The notes beneath the pieces were generated by a model that did not search any database, was not told where the DNA came from, and saw only the letters and a list, made by a program, of their open reading frames with translations. A program made the translations under genes and the position numbers. Of a stretch of DNA of 55,507 nt, positions 16,313 to 24,575 are shown piece after piece. Every line of letters starts with the position of its first letter. The stretch's first letter is position 1. The stretch spans positions 920-56,426 of the forward strand of contig NZ_LMRA01000047.1 of the NCBI RefSeq assembly GCF_001424705.1, in the 5' to 3' direction. The DNA comes from Methylobacterium sp. Leaf465 (GTDB lineage: Bacteria; Pseudomonadota; Alphaproteobacteria; Rhizobiales; Beijerinckiaceae).

Positions 16313-17236
16313 TCAGATGCCGGCGTACCAGGCGTAGCCCTGGTCCTCCCAGTAGCCGCCCTTGCCGGCGCCGATGTTGGCGAAGCTCTCGACCACCTCG
16401 ATGCGCATCACGTATTTCGCCTGCTTGTAGCCGAGGTTGCGCTCGACCCGAAGGCGCAACGGTGCGCCGTTCGACACCGGAAGCGCCTGCCCGTTCATGT
16501 CGTAGGCGAGGATGGTCTGCGGGTGGAACGCATCGACCAGGTCGATGCTCTCGTAGTAACGGACCGGCGCTCCGCCGCTGGCCGCATCGTCCTCCGTCGC
16601 CTGTTGGCCGCCGGAGTCTTTCCTGCTCTCGTCGCCGCCCGACTGCTTCGTCATGCTCGGGTTGGCGTTACCGGCAGGGACCTCATCGACATCCTCGACG
16701 TCTCCCCCGCCTTCGAGCAGACTGCCCTGGTCCATGGTGTCGGCGCAGTGGAACACCACGTAGCGCGCCTGTGGCTTGAGCTTGGCGCGGTTAAGCAGTT
16801 CGGAGAGGGGCACTCCGGTCCATTTGCCGATGGCGCTCCAACCCTCGACGCAATCGTGCCGGGTGATCTGGGTTCGGGCCGGAAGCTTGCGGAGGTCGCT
16901 CAGGGACAGCTTGAAGGGCGCCTCGACGAGGCCGCCGACCTCCAGGTGGTACTTGGCGAACTTGCCCTTCGCCAGGGCCTTGTAGTCCTTATCGGGCGGG
17001 TCCTCGGTCCCGTTCGGCTTGAACCACGGCGAGATGTCGGCCTCGGTAAATTGCGGGGCCAGCGTCCGGTCAGTAAGCAGCAGGCGCTGGACGAAAAGGT
17101 TGGCGTCCTCGCCGGTCTTGAGCGTTCGACGAAACCATTCCGCGTTGCCGAGGCGGTCGCAGCCGCCGATCATCGCCGCTGCGGCCATGGCGGACGCTCC
17201 CGTCAGGAGGGTGCGTCGGCTGGGAAGGCGGTTCAT
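16313..17236 (-). CDS. Exported molybdopterin-dependent oxidoreductase (SUOX/MsrP fold)
   Basis: 307 aa from ATG 17236, sharing ATGA (17233-17236) with the cytochrome gene. The N-terminus has a Tat-like SRRTLLTGASAMAAAAMIGGC with a possible lipobox Cys26. The Moco ligand is C129 in RHDCVEGWSAIGKWTGVPL, and the C-terminal half has SIDLVDAFHPQTILAYDMNG and LRLRVERNLGYKQAKYVMRI. Residues about 176-223 are an acidic low-complexity insert (GGGDVEDVDEV... DESRKDSGGQQATEDD) placed between DTMDQ and YYESIDL, which I believe are close together in relatives. Electrons probably pass via the b-type cytochrome. Substrate unknown; sulfoxide is a candidate. Confidence 0.85.
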   Translation of the reverse strand: MNRLPSRRTLLTGASAMAAAAMIGGCDRLGNAEWFRRTLKTGEDANLFVQRLLLTDRTLAPQFTEADISPWFKPNGTEDPPDKDYKALAKGKFAKYHLEVGGLVEAPFKLSLSDLRKLPARTQITRHDCVEGWSAIGKWTGVPLSELLNRAKLKPQARYVVFHCADTMDQGSLLEGGGDVEDVDEVPAGNANPSMTKQSGGDESRKDSGGQQATEDDAASGGAPVRYYESIDLVDAFHPQTILAYDMNGQALPVSNGAPLRLRVERNLGYKQAKYVMRIEVVESFANIGAGKGGYWEDQGYAWYAGI

Positions 17237-18114
17237 GCCCGGGGCTCTTCGGTGATGGGTGACGACTCGACCTTGCGCTCGATCACAAACCAGCCGGTGA
17301 GCATGCCACGCATGTTGTTCCAGAAGCCCGAGAGCAGGACGAGGGCGACGTGCACGATTACGAACAGGACGAGCATGGCCGCCACGACGAAGTGGACCGT
17401 GCGGGCCGACTGGCGTCCGTCGAACAGCGTCAGCAGGAAGGGGAAGGCCGCGTCCATCGCCGGGGACATCGCGAGGCCGGCCAGGACCTGCACCGGCAGG
17501 AGCACGAACAGCACGACGAGGTAGCTGAGCTTCTGGATGACGTTGTAGCGTTTGGCCTCGTCGCCCTGCGGGAAACGCAGCGTCAAGTGCTCCCACACCG
17601 ATGCGCCGAAGTGCCGGATCTGATTTCGCGACGGGATCAGACGGAACCGAAGCTGTCCGCTGACCAGCCCATAGAACAGGTAGGCGACGCCGTTCAGGAC
17701 GAAGACCCAGGCAAAGAAGAAGTGCCAGGAGCGGCCGCCCGTGAGGTCCTGGTCGCTTGGCAGGGTCGTCCACGCCGGGAAGCCGCGGTCGGCCGGTTCA
17801 CCGTTGGAACCCGTCGATGAGCCTAGCCAGCCCGTCGTTTCGAAAGCATGACCGAACACAGTCGTCACACCTCGGGGCGGGTAGTCCTCCGTCGACGACA
17901 TTGCCATCAGTGGCGTATCGAAAGTCGAGACGTTGCCCCAGTACAGCGCCGGGTGCGCGTTGAAGATCTGCAGGCCGCTCATGAGCAGGACCAGCAGGCA
18001 CACCGCATTGACCCAATGGGTGATGCGGATGACGACAGGATGCCTGAACATCCATCGGCGACGCTCGACCTCACCGATCTCGGGCGCAGAGCGGGTCAGA
18101 TCAGTGCGAGCCAA
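17233..18114 (-). CDS. Cytochrome b561-type membrane subunit (cytochrome b/b6 domain)
   Basis: 293 aa. Several membrane helices with haem-ligand-type His: HPVVIRITHWVNAVCLLVLLMSGLQIF at the N-terminus, WHFFFAWVFVLNGVAYLFYGLVSG, LSYLVVLFVLLPVQVLAGLAMSP and VHFVVAAMLVLFVIVHVALVL. It is the quinol-oxidising partner usually found with this type of molybdopterin oxidoreductase. It overlaps that gene by four bases and follows the Met-rich peptide gene by 77 bp, so the three form one minus-strand operon. Confidence 0.88.
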   Translation of the reverse strand: MARTDLTRSAPEIGEVERRRWMFRHPVVIRITHWVNAVCLLVLLMSGLQIFNAHPALYWGNVSTFDTPLMAMSSTEDYPPRGVTTVFGHAFETTGWLGSSTGSNGEPADRGFPAWTTLPSDQDLTGGRSWHFFFAWVFVLNGVAYLFYGLVSGQLRFRLIPSRNQIRHFGASVWEHLTLRFPQGDEAKRYNVIQKLSYLVVLFVLLPVQVLAGLAMSPAMDAAFPFLLTLFDGRQSARTVHFVVAAMLVLFVIVHVALVLLSGFWNNMRGMLTGWFVIERKVESSPITEEPRA

Positions 18115-18191
18115 ACGGTCTTCCTCGAAGTCGTCGCCAACAGGGTGGAGGCCCCTGCGTCGGGACCTCCGGAGGCGTCAACGGCTTACGA

Positions 18192-18425
18192 TCACATGCC
18201 GCGGTTCATCATCCGCTTCTTCATCATACGACGCTTCATCATCTGCTTCCGCATCATCCGCTTCTTCATCATCATCCGCTCACTGCGGTCCATGCGAACC
18301 TGGGTGATGCCGCTCTCGGACTGCAGGCCGTTGACGGACATCGGGGCGGCGGTGGCCGACCCGGCGGCGAGGGCGATGCCGCCGAGGGCGGTCAAGGCGG
18401 TCAGCGCAAGGGTGAACTTCTTCAT
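18192..18425 (-). CDS. Secreted methionine-rich basic peptide with MMxxx repeats
   Basis: 77 aa from ATG 18425, with AGGAG upstream. A 26-residue signal peptide ends ALAAGSATA. The mature part (51 aa) has 14 Met and many Lys/Arg and ends in a strict five-residue repeat, MMKKR-MMRKQ-MMKRR-MMKKR-MMNRG-M. It recalls 'pentapeptide MXKDX' proteins and MrpX-type methionine-rich scavengers of reactive chlorine, but the variable positions are basic rather than Lys-Asp. It is the first gene of the operon with a b-cytochrome and a molybdoenzyme and has its own ECF-type promoter. Role inferred: sacrificial oxidant scavenger. Confidence 0.8.
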   Translation of the reverse strand: MKKFTLALTALTALGGIALAAGSATAAPMSVNGLQSESGITQVRMDRSERMMMKKRMMRKQMMKRRMMKKRMMNRGM

Positions 18426-18470
18426 GTGGGATCTCCTGTGGAGGTGAACATCTTATCCAACCCACGGGGC

Positions 18471-18495
18471 AACAGCATAATCTTATCGTTGTTCC
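18471..18495 (-). promoter_or_regulatory. ECF-type promoter of the Met-rich peptide operon
   Basis: Minus strand: GGAAC (18495-18491), 16 bases, TGTT (18474-18471). This is one base off the EcfG consensus CGTT. It lies in an AT-rich pocket 46 bp upstream of the start codon. It may be read by EcfG or by the ECF factor encoded 1.3 kb away. Confidence 0.6.
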
Positions 18496-19006
18496 TTAAA
18501 TAATTGAAAAAATACTTCTATATACTAAATTTATACGCAATAGTCATCGCGCGCTCACATCAAGGCTTTTGGCCTCGGCACGATCCGATCCTTGCGTATC
18601 ATTACGGACCTGGTCGGCGAAAAGTTTCAGCCGCTGGCGGTAAGCCGCCGAGCCAAATCTCGACCTTGGGGTAAGCGAGCGATTTCGACCTGACGAGATC
18701 GGGGCTGCCAGTATCGAAGCTCGGTCTTGCACCGGAGTCGGCCCCTCTCCCAACGATCGGAAAAAGGCCCGCAGATGTGACACTGCTGCCCACCTCACGG
18801 ATCGACGAACGACTGCTTTCGGTGGAGGGCGCATGACGGTTCGTGCAGCAAATTTGGGTATGGCCCCGCCTGCTCACTCTCCGATCGGATCGGGTTGAAC
18901 GTGCGGCGGTTCGCTTGTGATCGGAGTGTCGAAGCAACGACGGCAGTGCGTTCTAACAACTCGCCTCGAACGCGAACGAGCTCCTTTGGGCACCGCGATC
19001 GCCCCG
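18496..19006. other. Intergenic region between Met-rich operon and anti-sigma gene
   Basis: Bases 18496-18545 are strongly AT-rich (AAATAATTGAAAAAATACTT and similar), consistent with UP elements or promoter DNA. The rest is GC-rich with only short frames that match nothing I know. No terminator hairpin with a T-run is evident after the anti-sigma gene. Confidence 0.4.
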
Positions 19007-19774
19007 CTACAGGTCCTGTGTTGCCGCCCCCTTCGCGCGGCCGATGAACAGGATCCGACCTGTCGGGCGACCGATCGGCGAACCCGCCTCGGGTTCCAGC
19101 GTGATCTCGAAGAGCTGCCCGTCGCCGATGGCTTCCAGCCGCTCCGGCGGCAGGCGGAGCGCTCCGCCCGGGGGCAGCACGCCGAGGGAGACCGGACCGC
19201 GCGCCTGATCCCACAGGGTCCAGAGTTGCAGCGCGCGCCCGCTTCCTGGCCGCACGTCAGCCAGCGGCAGAGACTGGACGGTGCCGTTCTGGGAGACCTG
19301 GATGAGCCATCCCGGCCCGCTCTCCTGCCCGGCGGCGTCGCGACTCTGTAGGATCGCGTAGTACCGCGTCGGGCTCTCGCCCGGCGCCCCGACGCGGTTC
19401 GGCAGGATCGCCAGAAGGATCGCGGCGGCCGTGGCGAGGCCCGTGGAGGCCCGCCAAAGCGCAGGGCTGCGCCACGCCGCCCTCAACACACCGTGTCGTA
19501 CCCGCGTGAGGGAGGGAGCCGTGGTCGGGTCGAGCGTCTGCCGGCGCGTCGCGAGAGCTTGCTCGATCCGCGCCCATTGTGCCGGATCGACATCGGCCTT
19601 CCCGAGGGCCGCGGAGGCCGGAAGCAACCGCTCTTCCCAGACTGCGATGCGGCGGGCCAGATCTGCATCCGAACCCAGGGCCTGCTCGACCTCCGCCATG
19701 GCTGCCGGGTCTAGCAGGCCGAGGACGTATTCGCCCGCCAGGACGTCGCGGTCTTCCGGCTGGCTCGGGATCAT
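19007..19774 (-). CDS. RskA-family anti-sigma factor
   Basis: 255 aa from ATG 19774, overlapping the sigma gene by ATGA (19771-19774). The N-terminal sigma-binding region carries LAGEYVLGLLDPAAMAEVEQAL, typical of this family. A single membrane helix (ALWRASTGLATAAAILLAILP) lies near residues 108-128. The periplasmic RskA-like domain includes GWLIQVSQNGTVQSLPLADVRPGSGRALQLW and LFEITLEPEAGSPIGRPTGRILFIG. It should hold the adjacent ECF sigma factor at the membrane until released. Confidence 0.9.
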   Translation of the reverse strand: MIPSQPEDRDVLAGEYVLGLLDPAAMAEVEQALGSDADLARRIAVWEERLLPASAALGKADVDPAQWARIEQALATRRQTLDPTTAPSLTRVRHGVLRAAWRSPALWRASTGLATAAAILLAILPNRVGAPGESPTRYYAILQSRDAAGQESGPGWLIQVSQNGTVQSLPLADVRPGSGRALQLWTLWDQARGPVSLGVLPPGGALRLPPERLEAIGDGQLFEITLEPEAGSPIGRPTGRILFIGRAKGAATQDL

Positions 19775-20310
19775 GACAGGCAATCCTTCAAGGCGATGAG
19801 GCTGCGGCGGACCCATGCCTTCACGGTCCCGAGCGGCGTCCCCAGACGCTCGGCGATCTCGGACTGCGACAGTCCATCGATATAAGCGAGCAGGATCACC
19901 GCCCGCCTTTCGGCGCCAAGCTGCGCAAGGCAACCATGGAGGCGTGCCCCGTCCTGCAATGTCGCCAGGATCGCGAACGGATCGGGCGCGTCGTCCGCGA
20001 TCTCTGTCGCCGCGGCCGCGTCGAGGTCCGTCTCCCGTCCGACGACCCGGATGTGTTTGAGCGCGCGGTGTCGCACGATGCTGGTGATCCAGGCACGGCC
20101 CGCGCCTCGACTGCGGTCGAATGTGCCGGCGCGCTCCCAGATGTCCATGATGGCATCGTGCAAGACGTCGGCCGCAACATCACGCCGCCGCACGATCCTG
20201 AGCGCGATAGCGAGCAGGAACCCGGCCTCCTGGTCGTAGAGACGCCGCAGCGACGTCGGATCCCCCCGGGCGCAGCCTTCCAACGCGGAGGCGTGATCGA
20301 ACGGCTTCAT
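19771..20310 (-). CDS. ECF RNA polymerase sigma factor
   Basis: 179 aa from ATG 20310. Region 2 spans about residues 20-85 (LRIVRRRDVAADVLHDAIMDIWERAGTF... GRAWITSIVRHRALKHIR). Region 4 is about 125-175 (LGAERRAVILLAYIDGLSQSEIAERLGTPLGTVKAWVRRSL). The coupled RskA anti-sigma gene and the upstream DUF4394 gene are a common trio for SigK-like ECF factors. It may direct the ECF-type promoter at 18471-18495. Confidence 0.92.
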   Translation of the reverse strand: MKPFDHASALEGCARGDPTSLRRLYDQEAGFLLAIALRIVRRRDVAADVLHDAIMDIWERAGTFDRSRGAGRAWITSIVRHRALKHIRVVGRETDLDAAAATEIADDAPDPFAILATLQDGARLHGCLAQLGAERRAVILLAYIDGLSQSEIAERLGTPLGTVKAWVRRSLIALKDCLS

Positions 20311-20330
20311 GACCCTCCCGGCGATTGGAA

Positions 20331-20352
20331 GGACCGGCCGCCGGGCCGGTCC
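20331..20352. other. Hairpin between DUF4394 gene and sigma gene
   Basis: GGACCGGC (20331-20338) pairs with GCCGGTCC (20345-20352) across a 6-base loop, in the 60-bp gap just after the DUF4394 stop. No T-run follows on the minus strand. It may partly terminate or stabilise the upstream transcript. Confidence 0.45.
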
Positions 20353-20370
20353 TGCAGTGGCGGAGCGATG

Positions 20371-21150
20371 CTACATCTTGGGGAGAATGGCGATGTCACG
20401 GACCTTGCCGGACACGCCCATGATCTTAGCGACCATCTCGCCCTTCCCGGTCGCGAGATCTACCTTGTAGAGTGTGTCGCCGGCCATTGCCCAGGCTTGG
20501 TTGCCGCCCTGGCCATCGGACAGGATGTCAAAGGCCACGGCCTCGCCCGACATCCCGAGCATGCCGACGGTGTTCAGGATGCCGTCATTCGGCGGGGCCT
20601 GCTTCAGCAGCGCGCCGGAGGCGTCGATATCGAACAGGGCCGTCTCCTTCGTGCCCTTGAAGGCATTGGTGTAGGCGCCAGCCGTTACCTTCGGGGTCTT
20701 GCCCTTCATGCTGTCGGCCTCGGCAAACTTGAGCTGGCCGTCCTTCGTCACCTTGCCGTCATCGACATTGGCGCGAAGGTTGGTGCCGTCGGAGCCGATG
20801 ATGCGCAGGCGGTCGGCCACGGGATTGAAGTCGACCGTTGCCGCTGTGCCAGCGGCCAGCATCGTGTCGAGCTTCGACTTGGCCGCGGCCTTGCCGGACA
20901 TCGGATCGATCGTGACGACGCTGCCATCCGAGATTACGGCGTAGAGCATGCCGTCGGCCGGCCGCACGTCGATGCCGAGCACGCTGCCGCCGATCCCGGT
21001 GATCGTCACCGTCTTCGTGACCTTCTTCGCGGCCGTGTCGACATGCGCCAGCGTGGCATCGCCGACGAGTGCCGCAACGGTCTCGGCACGCGCGGCGGTT
21101 CCAAGACAGGTGCCGGCCAGCAGGGTAATGGCGATGAGGCTCAGTCGCAT
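20371..21150 (-). CDS. Secreted DUF4394 protein
   Basis: 259 aa from ATG 21150 with GGAGAAC upstream; an ATG at 21162 has no ribosome binding site. The signal peptide is RLSLIAITLLAGTCLGTAARA. The body is a beta-propeller-like DUF4394 domain (IGGSVLGIDVRPADGMLYAVISDGSVVTIDPMSGKA, VDFNPVADRLRIIGSDGTNLRANVDDG). The family often sits beside ECF/anti-sigma pairs, as here, and may be periplasmic. Molecular function is unknown. Confidence 0.88.
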   Translation of the reverse strand: MRLSLIAITLLAGTCLGTAARAETVAALVGDATLAHVDTAAKKVTKTVTITGIGGSVLGIDVRPADGMLYAVISDGSVVTIDPMSGKAAAKSKLDTMLAAGTAATVDFNPVADRLRIIGSDGTNLRANVDDGKVTKDGQLKFAEADSMKGKTPKVTAGAYTNAFKGTKETALFDIDASGALLKQAPPNDGILNTVGMLGMSGEAVAFDILSDGQGGNQAWAMAGDTLYKVDLATGKGEMVAKIMGVSGKVRDIAILPKM

Positions 21151-21508
21151 GGCGTTCTCCATCTGCCGCGAAGGCGGCATCAAGAGCGCTAGCCATGAGC
21201 CGGAGGATCGGATGCAGCCGAACACAGGTATTTTCGCACTCCAGCAACCGTCCTGTGTGGATGGCTCCCGCATTGCAAGGGGCGAATTGAGGTTCTGACG
21301 CGCTGGTCGGGTGCAGTCTTGTGTCCGGCCTATTGATGCAGTCGTTCATGTGACCGCTGGCCCTGATGGTATCCGCGAGCTGGGTCCCACTCTGCTTTGC
21401 GGGCTATGACGCCCTGGACGTTCGGCGGGGTGTCCCGGCTCCCGGTCTGACCGGTTCGCCATCAACTCTCATCGTCCTCGCAACCCTGAAAATCTCCTTG
21501 CCGTGCTG

Positions 21509-22537
21509 TCAGGCGGCCGTGGCCGCTGGTGCGCGGTAGGTGCCGCCGCGGGTCATGATCGCCCAGGCGACCCGCGCCGTGCGATTGGCCGCCGCAACAG
21601 TCACTACGCGCACCGGCTTGCGCTGCAGCAGCGCCGGCAGCCGCGGGTCGACCGAAGTCGGCGTCGCCTTCGCGCGCCGGACCAGAGAGGTCATGCCGAC
21701 CACGAGCAGGCGGCGCAGGTAGCGATCGCCCATGCGTGAGATACGGCCCAGGCGCTCCTTGCCGCCGCTGCAGTTCTGCAGCGGTGTCAGCCCCAACGAG
21801 GCGGCGAACTGTCGACCGTTGCGGAAGCGCTCGGGCTCGCTCACCGAAGCGGCCAGCGCGGTCGCCGAGACGATGCCGACACCCGGAATCGTCGCCAGGC
21901 GCTGCGACAGGTCGCTGTCCCGATGCCAAGCCAACAACTCCTTCTCCAGCCGGGTGAGCTGGATCTGCACGGCGCCGATCTGATCGGCCAGCCCGGTCAC
22001 CACCCGCTGGGCCAGGGGTGGCACCTCGGCCGCGATTCCGGCCGAGAGCCGGGCCGCCAGTTCGAGCGCATGGCGCAGGCCCCGCGCCATCTCGATCCCG
22101 AACTCGGCGAGCAGGCCGCGGATCATGTTCACCAACTGCGTGCGTTGCTTGACCAGCAGGTCGCGCGTCCGGTGCAGCGCCAGCGCCGCCTGCTGCTCGG
22201 TCGACTTCACCGGCACGAACCGCATGCTCGGGCGCGTCACCGCCTCGCAGATGGCGGCGGCATCGTTCGCATCGGTCTTACCGCGCTTCACATACGGCTT
22301 CACGTAAGCGGGCGGCATCAGCCGCACGTCATGGCCGAGCCTGATGAGTTCCCGGGCCCAGTGGTAGGACGTTCCGCACGCCTCCATGCCGACCAGACAG
22401 GGCGGCAGCTTGGCGAAGAACGGCACAACCTGCGCCCGCCTCAGCGCCTTGCGAACGACGACCTGCCCAGCTGCATCGACGGCGTGAACCTGGAAGATGC
22501 TCTTGGCCAGATCGATGCCGACGGTGGTGATCTCCAT
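21509..22537 (-). mobile_element. IS110-family transposase
   Basis: 342 aa from ATG 22537. The N-terminal DEDD/RuvC-like domain starts ITTVGIDLAKSIFQVHAVD (D9) and includes GMEACGTSYHWAREL and GKTDANDAAAICEAV. The C-terminal Tnp2 domain includes IPGVGIVSATALAASV and LGLTPLQNCSGGKERLGRISRMGDRYLRRLLVVG, with the conserved Ser region. It appears full length. IS110 elements recombine through a bridge RNA from a non-coding end, and a structured leader lies at 22540-22626. The element's exact ends were not determined; it probably spans about 21.35-22.7 kb. Confidence 0.92.
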
Positions 22538-22539
22538 GG

Positions 22540-22626
22540 GGATGGCTCCTACATCTGCGTCGCTGCTGCTTCGACAGCAACCACATCTTGGCACCGAGAT
22601 GCCGTCAGTCGGAGCGGGAGCCATCC
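22540..22626 (-). ncRNA. Candidate structured leader / bridge-RNA region of IS110
   Basis: GGATGGCTCC (22540-22549) is the exact complement of GGAGCCATCC (22617-22626). These arms enclose two smaller hairpins: TGCTG/CAGCA around 22562-22578, and GGCA/TGCC around 22591-22603. The unit ends directly at the transposase start codon. IS110 bridge RNAs come from the non-coding end upstream of tnp, so position and structure fit. Identity as a bridge RNA is inference. Confidence 0.4.
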
Positions 22627-22883
22627 ACCCCATCTGCTTCAGTGTGAAGGGTCAGGGTCCGTTTCCATCTGTGGACGCCTCCTGGAACGCAAGTGGCTTT
22701 TAGTGTGTAGGCACGGTGTCGGTTGCCGCCATCTATCCGGCCTCTGCTGCAGCCGTTGGCTGCGGGCCCGTATGGAAGTTCGCGGACCGGAACCAAGTCA
22801 CCCAAAGCGTGCTCGCTGGCACGGTGGAAAGCACTGGTTCTTCCGGCCCCGTCTCGCCGGCTGTTGTGCCATACCCTCCTTCG

Positions 22884-22963
22884 ACCGACCTCATACGGCC
22901 CTGGGCGGCTTGACGCCCCGAGCCTTCGCCAACCAAGCTGTCACAGCCCGAGAACTTGGGTAG
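22884..22963 (+). mobile_element. IS3-family OrfB C-terminal scrap
   Basis: The last ~26 codons before TAG 22961-22963 read DRPHTALGGLTPRAFANQ, the characteristic end of IS3-type integrase (RPHxxLGGLTP). Nothing upstream in frame looks like the rest of the transposase. It is a small remnant next to the IS110 element. Confidence 0.75.
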
Positions 22964-23194
22964 GTCGTGGACCACAAACGGGGTCAACTCCAACACGACT
23001 CAGAGCCGTACCTCAGGGAGGACCACCTTCCCGGGGGCAGGCCAAACAAAGAAATTGCGATATGAGTCACTTGGGCGTTTGGAACGATAGAAATCAAAAA
23101 GCGGACATAAAGATATGAGTCTCCGTATTACGTGACATCAATGACTTAGCGGATAAAGGGAGATAAGATTTCGAGTCACACTACAACGGTCCCG

Positions 23195-23389
23195 ATGGGA
23201 TCGCTGGTGATCGCGGGCGCGGTCCAGCGCGGCCTCGACGCGGCTCCGGGCTGGCTCATCCGGGCCGCAGGCGGCGTCGACGGCCTCGGCGAGAAGGTGT
23301 TTCGCAGCCTGCCCCTGGCGGAGGAGGCCACGGTCGCCAACACGCTTCTGCCCGCGCTCCGGGCGGCGCGGGCGCACCGCCCGGCCTGA
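23195..23389 (+). CDS. Small hypothetical protein (possibly 5' truncated)
   Basis: 64 aa from ATG 23195: alanine-rich, GSLVIAGAVQRGLDAAPGW then GGVDGLGEKVFRSLPLAEEATVANTLLPALRAAR. The frame stays open upstream into AT-rich DNA of different character. ATG 23195 has no clear ribosome binding site, so the gene may have lost its 5' end at an island boundary near 23190. It sits 45 bp before two further small ORFs. I do not recognise it. Confidence 0.45.
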   Translation: MGSLVIAGAVQRGLDAAPGWLIRAAGGVDGLGEKVFRSLPLAEEATVANTLLPALRAARAHRPA

Positions 23390-23434
23390 CGGACGGGGTC
23401 CGCGGGCGGGGGGAATCTCACGAGGGAGGGGGCC

Positions 23435-23782
23435 TTGCAGAAGATCGCCCTGGAGGCCGCGCACCTGCTCGTCTCGCAGGAGGGCGCGGGATGGATCGTC
23501 GCCGTCCTCCTCGGCCTCGCCTGCTTCCATCTCCACCGGGACTCGGTGCGCGCCCAGGAGGCGCGCCTCGGGGATACCGGCGCCACCGCCACCGCCCTCG
23601 AGCGGGCGTCGCAGAGCCATGCCGCCGTGGCGGCCGCCTTGGAGAGCCGGACCCGGGTGCTGGACGACCTCGCCCGCGTGATCGCCGAGCTCGCGCGCAG
23701 CGTCGAGCGCAACGACGAGCGGGCGCGGGAGAAGCTGGACGACATCCTGCGCCGGCTCGCCGAGATCCGGCCGCGCCCCTGA
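23435..23782 (+). CDS. Small holin/spanin-like membrane protein with coiled coil
   Basis: 115 aa from TTG 23435, preceded by GAGGGAGGGGG. One membrane helix (GWIVAVLLGLACFHLH, about residues 18-33) is followed by a long helical segment rich in Ala/Arg/Glu (SRTRVLDDLARVIAELARSVERNDERAREKLDDILRRL) likely to form a coiled coil. Similar small proteins occur in phage lysis regions, but no lysozyme is nearby. Function unknown. Confidence 0.5.
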   Translation: MQKIALEAAHLLVSQEGAGWIVAVLLGLACFHLHRDSVRAQEARLGDTGATATALERASQSHAAVAAALESRTRVLDDLARVIAELARSVERNDERAREKLDDILRRLAEIRPRP

Positions 23783-23792
23783 GGACACCGCC

Positions 23793-24002
23793 ATGGACCG
23801 CCTCGCCCTCCTGCTGAATCGCCGCCGCGACCGCCGCCGGGTGGCGGCCCTGCGCCTGCACGCCGCCCGGACGGGGTTCGACCGCTCGTCCCAGGCCCTG
23901 CGGCGGGCCGCCCTCGCGCATATCGACGGCCAGGCCCTGGTCGGAGCGACGCTCCGGGCGACCCTCGCGCGCCTCGCCGCCCAGGCCCCCGGGCCGGCCT
24001 GA
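23793..24002 (+). CDS. Small hypothetical basic protein
   Basis: 69 aa from ATG 23793 with GAGGACA upstream, 10 bp after the previous stop. It is rich in Arg, Ala and Leu (LLLNRRRDRRRVAALRLHAARTGFDRSSQALRRAALAHI) and predicted helical. The tight spacing suggests cotranscription with the holin-like gene. It resembles short phage-derived ORFs only in style. Confidence 0.4.
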   Translation: MDRLALLLNRRRDRRRVAALRLHAARTGFDRSSQALRRAALAHIDGQALVGATLRATLARLAAQAPGPA

Positions 24003-24102
24003 GCCGCGAGCCCCCGGGAGCCCGGCGGGAACCGAATGGCCGAGGTTGGGCTTGGGTCGGCATTCAGGGCACATTCAGTGCATCCTTCCTAAACGTCATC
24101 GC

Positions 24103-24474
24103 ATGCGCATCCTCCTCGCCCTGGTGTTGATCGGACTGACCGTCGCGGGCTTCGCGACGGGTTCGATCGACACGTTCGCGGAGGAGACGACGACGGGCAC
24201 CAGCGCGGTCTCGGCGCCCTTGATCGCGATGCCCCGCAGCGAAACCTGTCTCAGTCCGGCGGACCTGCGCGAGGCCGTCGCCGAGAAGCGGGTGATCGCC
24301 CCGGTGGCGGCCATCCGCGCCGCCCGCCAGGTGATTCCCCGCGCGGAGATCCAGCGGGCCCGCCTGTGCCGGAGCGACGACACCCTCGTCTACCTGCTCA
24401 CGGCCCTGCGCCGGGACGGCCAGTTCGTCCACGTCGTCGTCGATGCCACCACCGGGCAGGTCAGCGGACCGTGA
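24103..24474 (+). CDS. Secreted PepSY-like protein
   Basis: 123 aa from ATG 24103. Signal peptide RILLALVLIGLTVAGFATG. The later part (AAIRAARQVIPRAEIQRARLCRSDDTLVYLLTALRRDGQFVHVVVDATTGQV) fits a PepSY domain with its characteristic end, VDATTGxV. PepSY genes often precede PhoP/PhoQ-like pairs in alphaproteobacteria, as here (101 bp before the response regulator). It may modulate the sensor in the periplasm. Confidence 0.75.
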   Translation: MRILLALVLIGLTVAGFATGSIDTFAEETTTGTSAVSAPLIAMPRSETCLSPADLREAVAEKRVIAPVAAIRAARQVIPRAEIQRARLCRSDDTLVYLLTALRRDGQFVHVVVDATTGQVSGP

Positions 24475-24575
24475 AGGCTTTCGGCCGGAAGCCGTTTCGC
24501 GCCGGCGCGGAGACGTCTAACGTGCGCGCCGCGCCGACCCGCGGGTCCGGGCCATCATCGTAGGAGTTCGGGACC

